Below are positions 6,248-7,404 of a stretch of DNA of 7,404 nucleotides, piece by piece; the first letter of the stretch is position 1, and each line of letters starts with the position of its first letter. Source of the DNA: Comamonadaceae bacterium (GTDB lineage Bacteria > Pseudomonadota > Gammaproteobacteria > Burkholderiales > Burkholderiaceae_C); contig JAIXYA010000117.1 of assembly GCA_027490485.1 (NCBI GenBank), positions 1 through 7,404 on the forward strand, read 5' to 3'. The notes below the pieces were generated by a model, which was not told the DNA's origin, did not search any database, and worked only from the letters and a program-made list of their open reading frames with translations. The position numbers and the translations under genes were made by a program.

Positions 6248-6272
6248 CCCTTTTTTAACAGCCATCCCCCTC

Positions 6273-7404
6273 ATGACTGCTTGGGTCTTGCCAGATCATA
6301 TTGCCGATGTTTTGCCCTCAGAAGCCAGGCACATCGAAGAGCTCAGACGTTTGTGCTTGGACACTGCGCGTGTCTTTGGCTATGAGCTTGTGATCCCCCC
6401 CTTGATGGAGCATATTGAATCGCTTCTGTCGGGTACGGGAAGCGCTCTTGACCTTCAAACTTTCAAGATAGTCGATCAACTGTCTGGGCGCACTTTGGGG
6501 TTGCGGGTAGACACCACGCCACAAGTCGCTCGCATTGATGCGCATTTGCTTAACCGCGCTGGTGTCACCCGTCTTTGCTACTGTGGCCCCACGCTGCACA
6601 CCCGTGCGCCTGGTCCCTACGCCACCCGCGAGCCTTTGCAGTTGGGTGCGGAAATTTACGGCCATGCGGGTTTGGAGGCTGATTTAGAAATTTTGCAACT
6701 GGCTTTGCAGTGTTTAAAGGCCAGCGATATTTCTTCATTTCATGTTGATTTAAGCGACGCCCGTATTCTTCCCTCTCTGTTGCGTGAGCAGGGCTTGACG
6801 GCTTCTCAGCACGAAGCAATTGCGCAGGCCTTGTCCAACAAAGATATCAGCGCCATGCGTAGCATAGGCGCTTCATTGCCAACACCTTTGCGCGAGGCTT
6901 TGGTGGCCTTGGTTCAGCTATACGGTGGCTTGGATGTTTTAGACCGTGCTGAGGTGATATTCAAGGATTGGCCTGAGGTCATGTTGGCTCTTGCACAGTT
7001 GCGCTGGTTGGCAACACATGTGCATGGTCATCAAGTCAGTATCGACTTGGCTGACTTGCGAGGTGCCGCCTATTACAGTGGCCCACGGTTTGCAGTGTTT
7101 GTGCCTGAAGCCAGTGATGCACTGGTGCGTGGTGGCCGCTACGACGAAGTAGGTGCCTTGTTTGGGCGCAAACGCCCTGCGGCAGGTTTTAGTCTTGATA
7201 TCAAAGCCTTGGTCAGTTTGATTCAGCGCCCCGTTCCCCAAGCCGCGATTCGTGCCCCTTGGGGCGAAGATGCTGGTTTGCATCAAGCTATCAGTCAACT
7301 TCGTCAACAAGGCCAAACAGTGGTTTGTATGCTGCCCGGACATGACAGCGAAGTAGATGAATTCCATTGTGATCGAGAACTGGTTCTCCTCAAGGGGCAA
7401 TGGA
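6273..7404 (+). CDS. hisZ: ATP phosphoribosyltransferase regulatory subunit HisZ (3' end outside window)
   Basis: I translated this frame by eye: it is open from ATG 6273 to the window end, giving 377 residues. That is close to full length for HisZ (about 380-385), so only a few codons are missing. HisZ is a catalytically inactive histidyl-tRNA synthetase paralogue that pairs with short-form HisG in the first step of histidine synthesis. The fold signatures are [15 protein letters not shown] at the N-terminus, [25 protein letters not shown] (54-78), [13 protein letters not shown] (79-91), [14 protein letters not shown] (118-131), [12 protein letters not shown] (262-273) and GGRYDEVG (287-294). 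The last two match the histidine-binding regions of HisRS. There is no anticodon-binding domain, which separates it from HisRS. ATG 6273 gives the conserved start and lies 39 bp after the DUF2065 gene; a Shine-Dalgarno is not apparent. In relatives purA commonly follows; that lies outside the window. Confidence 0.95.
   Translation, partial: MTAWVLPDHIADVLPSEARHIEELRRLCLDTARVFGYELVIPPLMEHIESLLSGTGSALDLQTFKIVDQLSGRTLGLRVDTTPQVARIDAHLLNRAGVTRLCYCGPTLHTRAPGPYATREPLQLGAEIYGHAGLEADLEILQLALQCLKASDISSFHVDLSDARILPSLLREQGLTASQHEAIAQALSNKDISAMRSIGASLPTPLREALVALVQLYGGLDVLDRAEVIFKDWPEVMLALAQLRWLATHVHGHQVSIDLADLRGAAYYSGPRFAVFVPEASDALVRGGRYDEVGALFGRKRPAAGFSLDIKALVSLIQRPVPQAAIRAPWGEDAGLHQAISQLRQQGQTVVCMLPGHDSEVDEFHCDRELVLLKGQW

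Noticed and set aside
6225..6256. CTACT/AGTAG inverted repeat followed by six T residues before hisZ
   Set aside because: The 5-bp stem has a 10-base loop and the T-tract begins six bases later, so the geometry does not fit an intrinsic terminator; the region is better explained by the -10-like TAGAAT.
6939..7400. A 153-residue open frame antisense to hisZ
   Set aside because: It lies fully opposite well-conserved HisZ sequence and has no recognisable family features; a shadow of hisZ.

Overview
The window looks like a chromosomal housekeeping region of a betaproteobacterium, most likely of the order Burkholderiales and close to the Comamonadaceae. The main reasons are the gene order hfq-hflX-hflK-hflC-DUF2065-hisZ, the Hfq rim sequence RKEH, and the HisZ and HflX sequence style. 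Base composition is near 50-55% GC by eye, moderate for that group. This assignment rests on family knowledge and was not tested by a search. I see no mobile element, CRISPR array, rRNA or tRNA, and no obviously foreign stretch.

Left part (1-1652). The window opens inside the effector-binding half of an NhaR-type LysR regulator on the + strand. It ends tail-to-tail with a TerC/Alx-family membrane protein gene on the - strand. The two amber stop codons share the palindrome CTAG at 550-553. A divergent 146-bp spacer (1507-1652) then separates the TerC gene from a small DUF2062 membrane protein gene on the + strand.

Right part (1653-7404). All genes are on the + strand: DUF2062, hfq, hflX, hflK, hflC, a DUF2065 (YjeT-like) small membrane protein, and hisZ, which runs off the window a few codons before its expected end. 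Spacings from hfq onward are short (20, 64, 10, 14 and 39 bp), consistent with one operon or overlapping transcription units. A weak hairpin plus T-tract before hflK and a possible internal promoter before hisZ suggest expression may be tuned at those two points.

How the genes fit together: Hfq is the sRNA chaperone, HflX rescues or splits stalled ribosomes, HflK and HflC form the inner-membrane SPFH complex that modulates the FtsH protease, and DUF2065 is a small membrane protein habitually found beside them. HisZ is the regulatory subunit of ATP phosphoribosyltransferase in histidine synthesis and is a positional neighbour, not a functional partner. I did not find an undescribed system. The points most worth a second look are the shared stop codons, the near absence of Shine-Dalgarno sequences in this gene run (hfq is the exception), the TTG start and short C-terminus of HflX, and the uncertain start of HflK.
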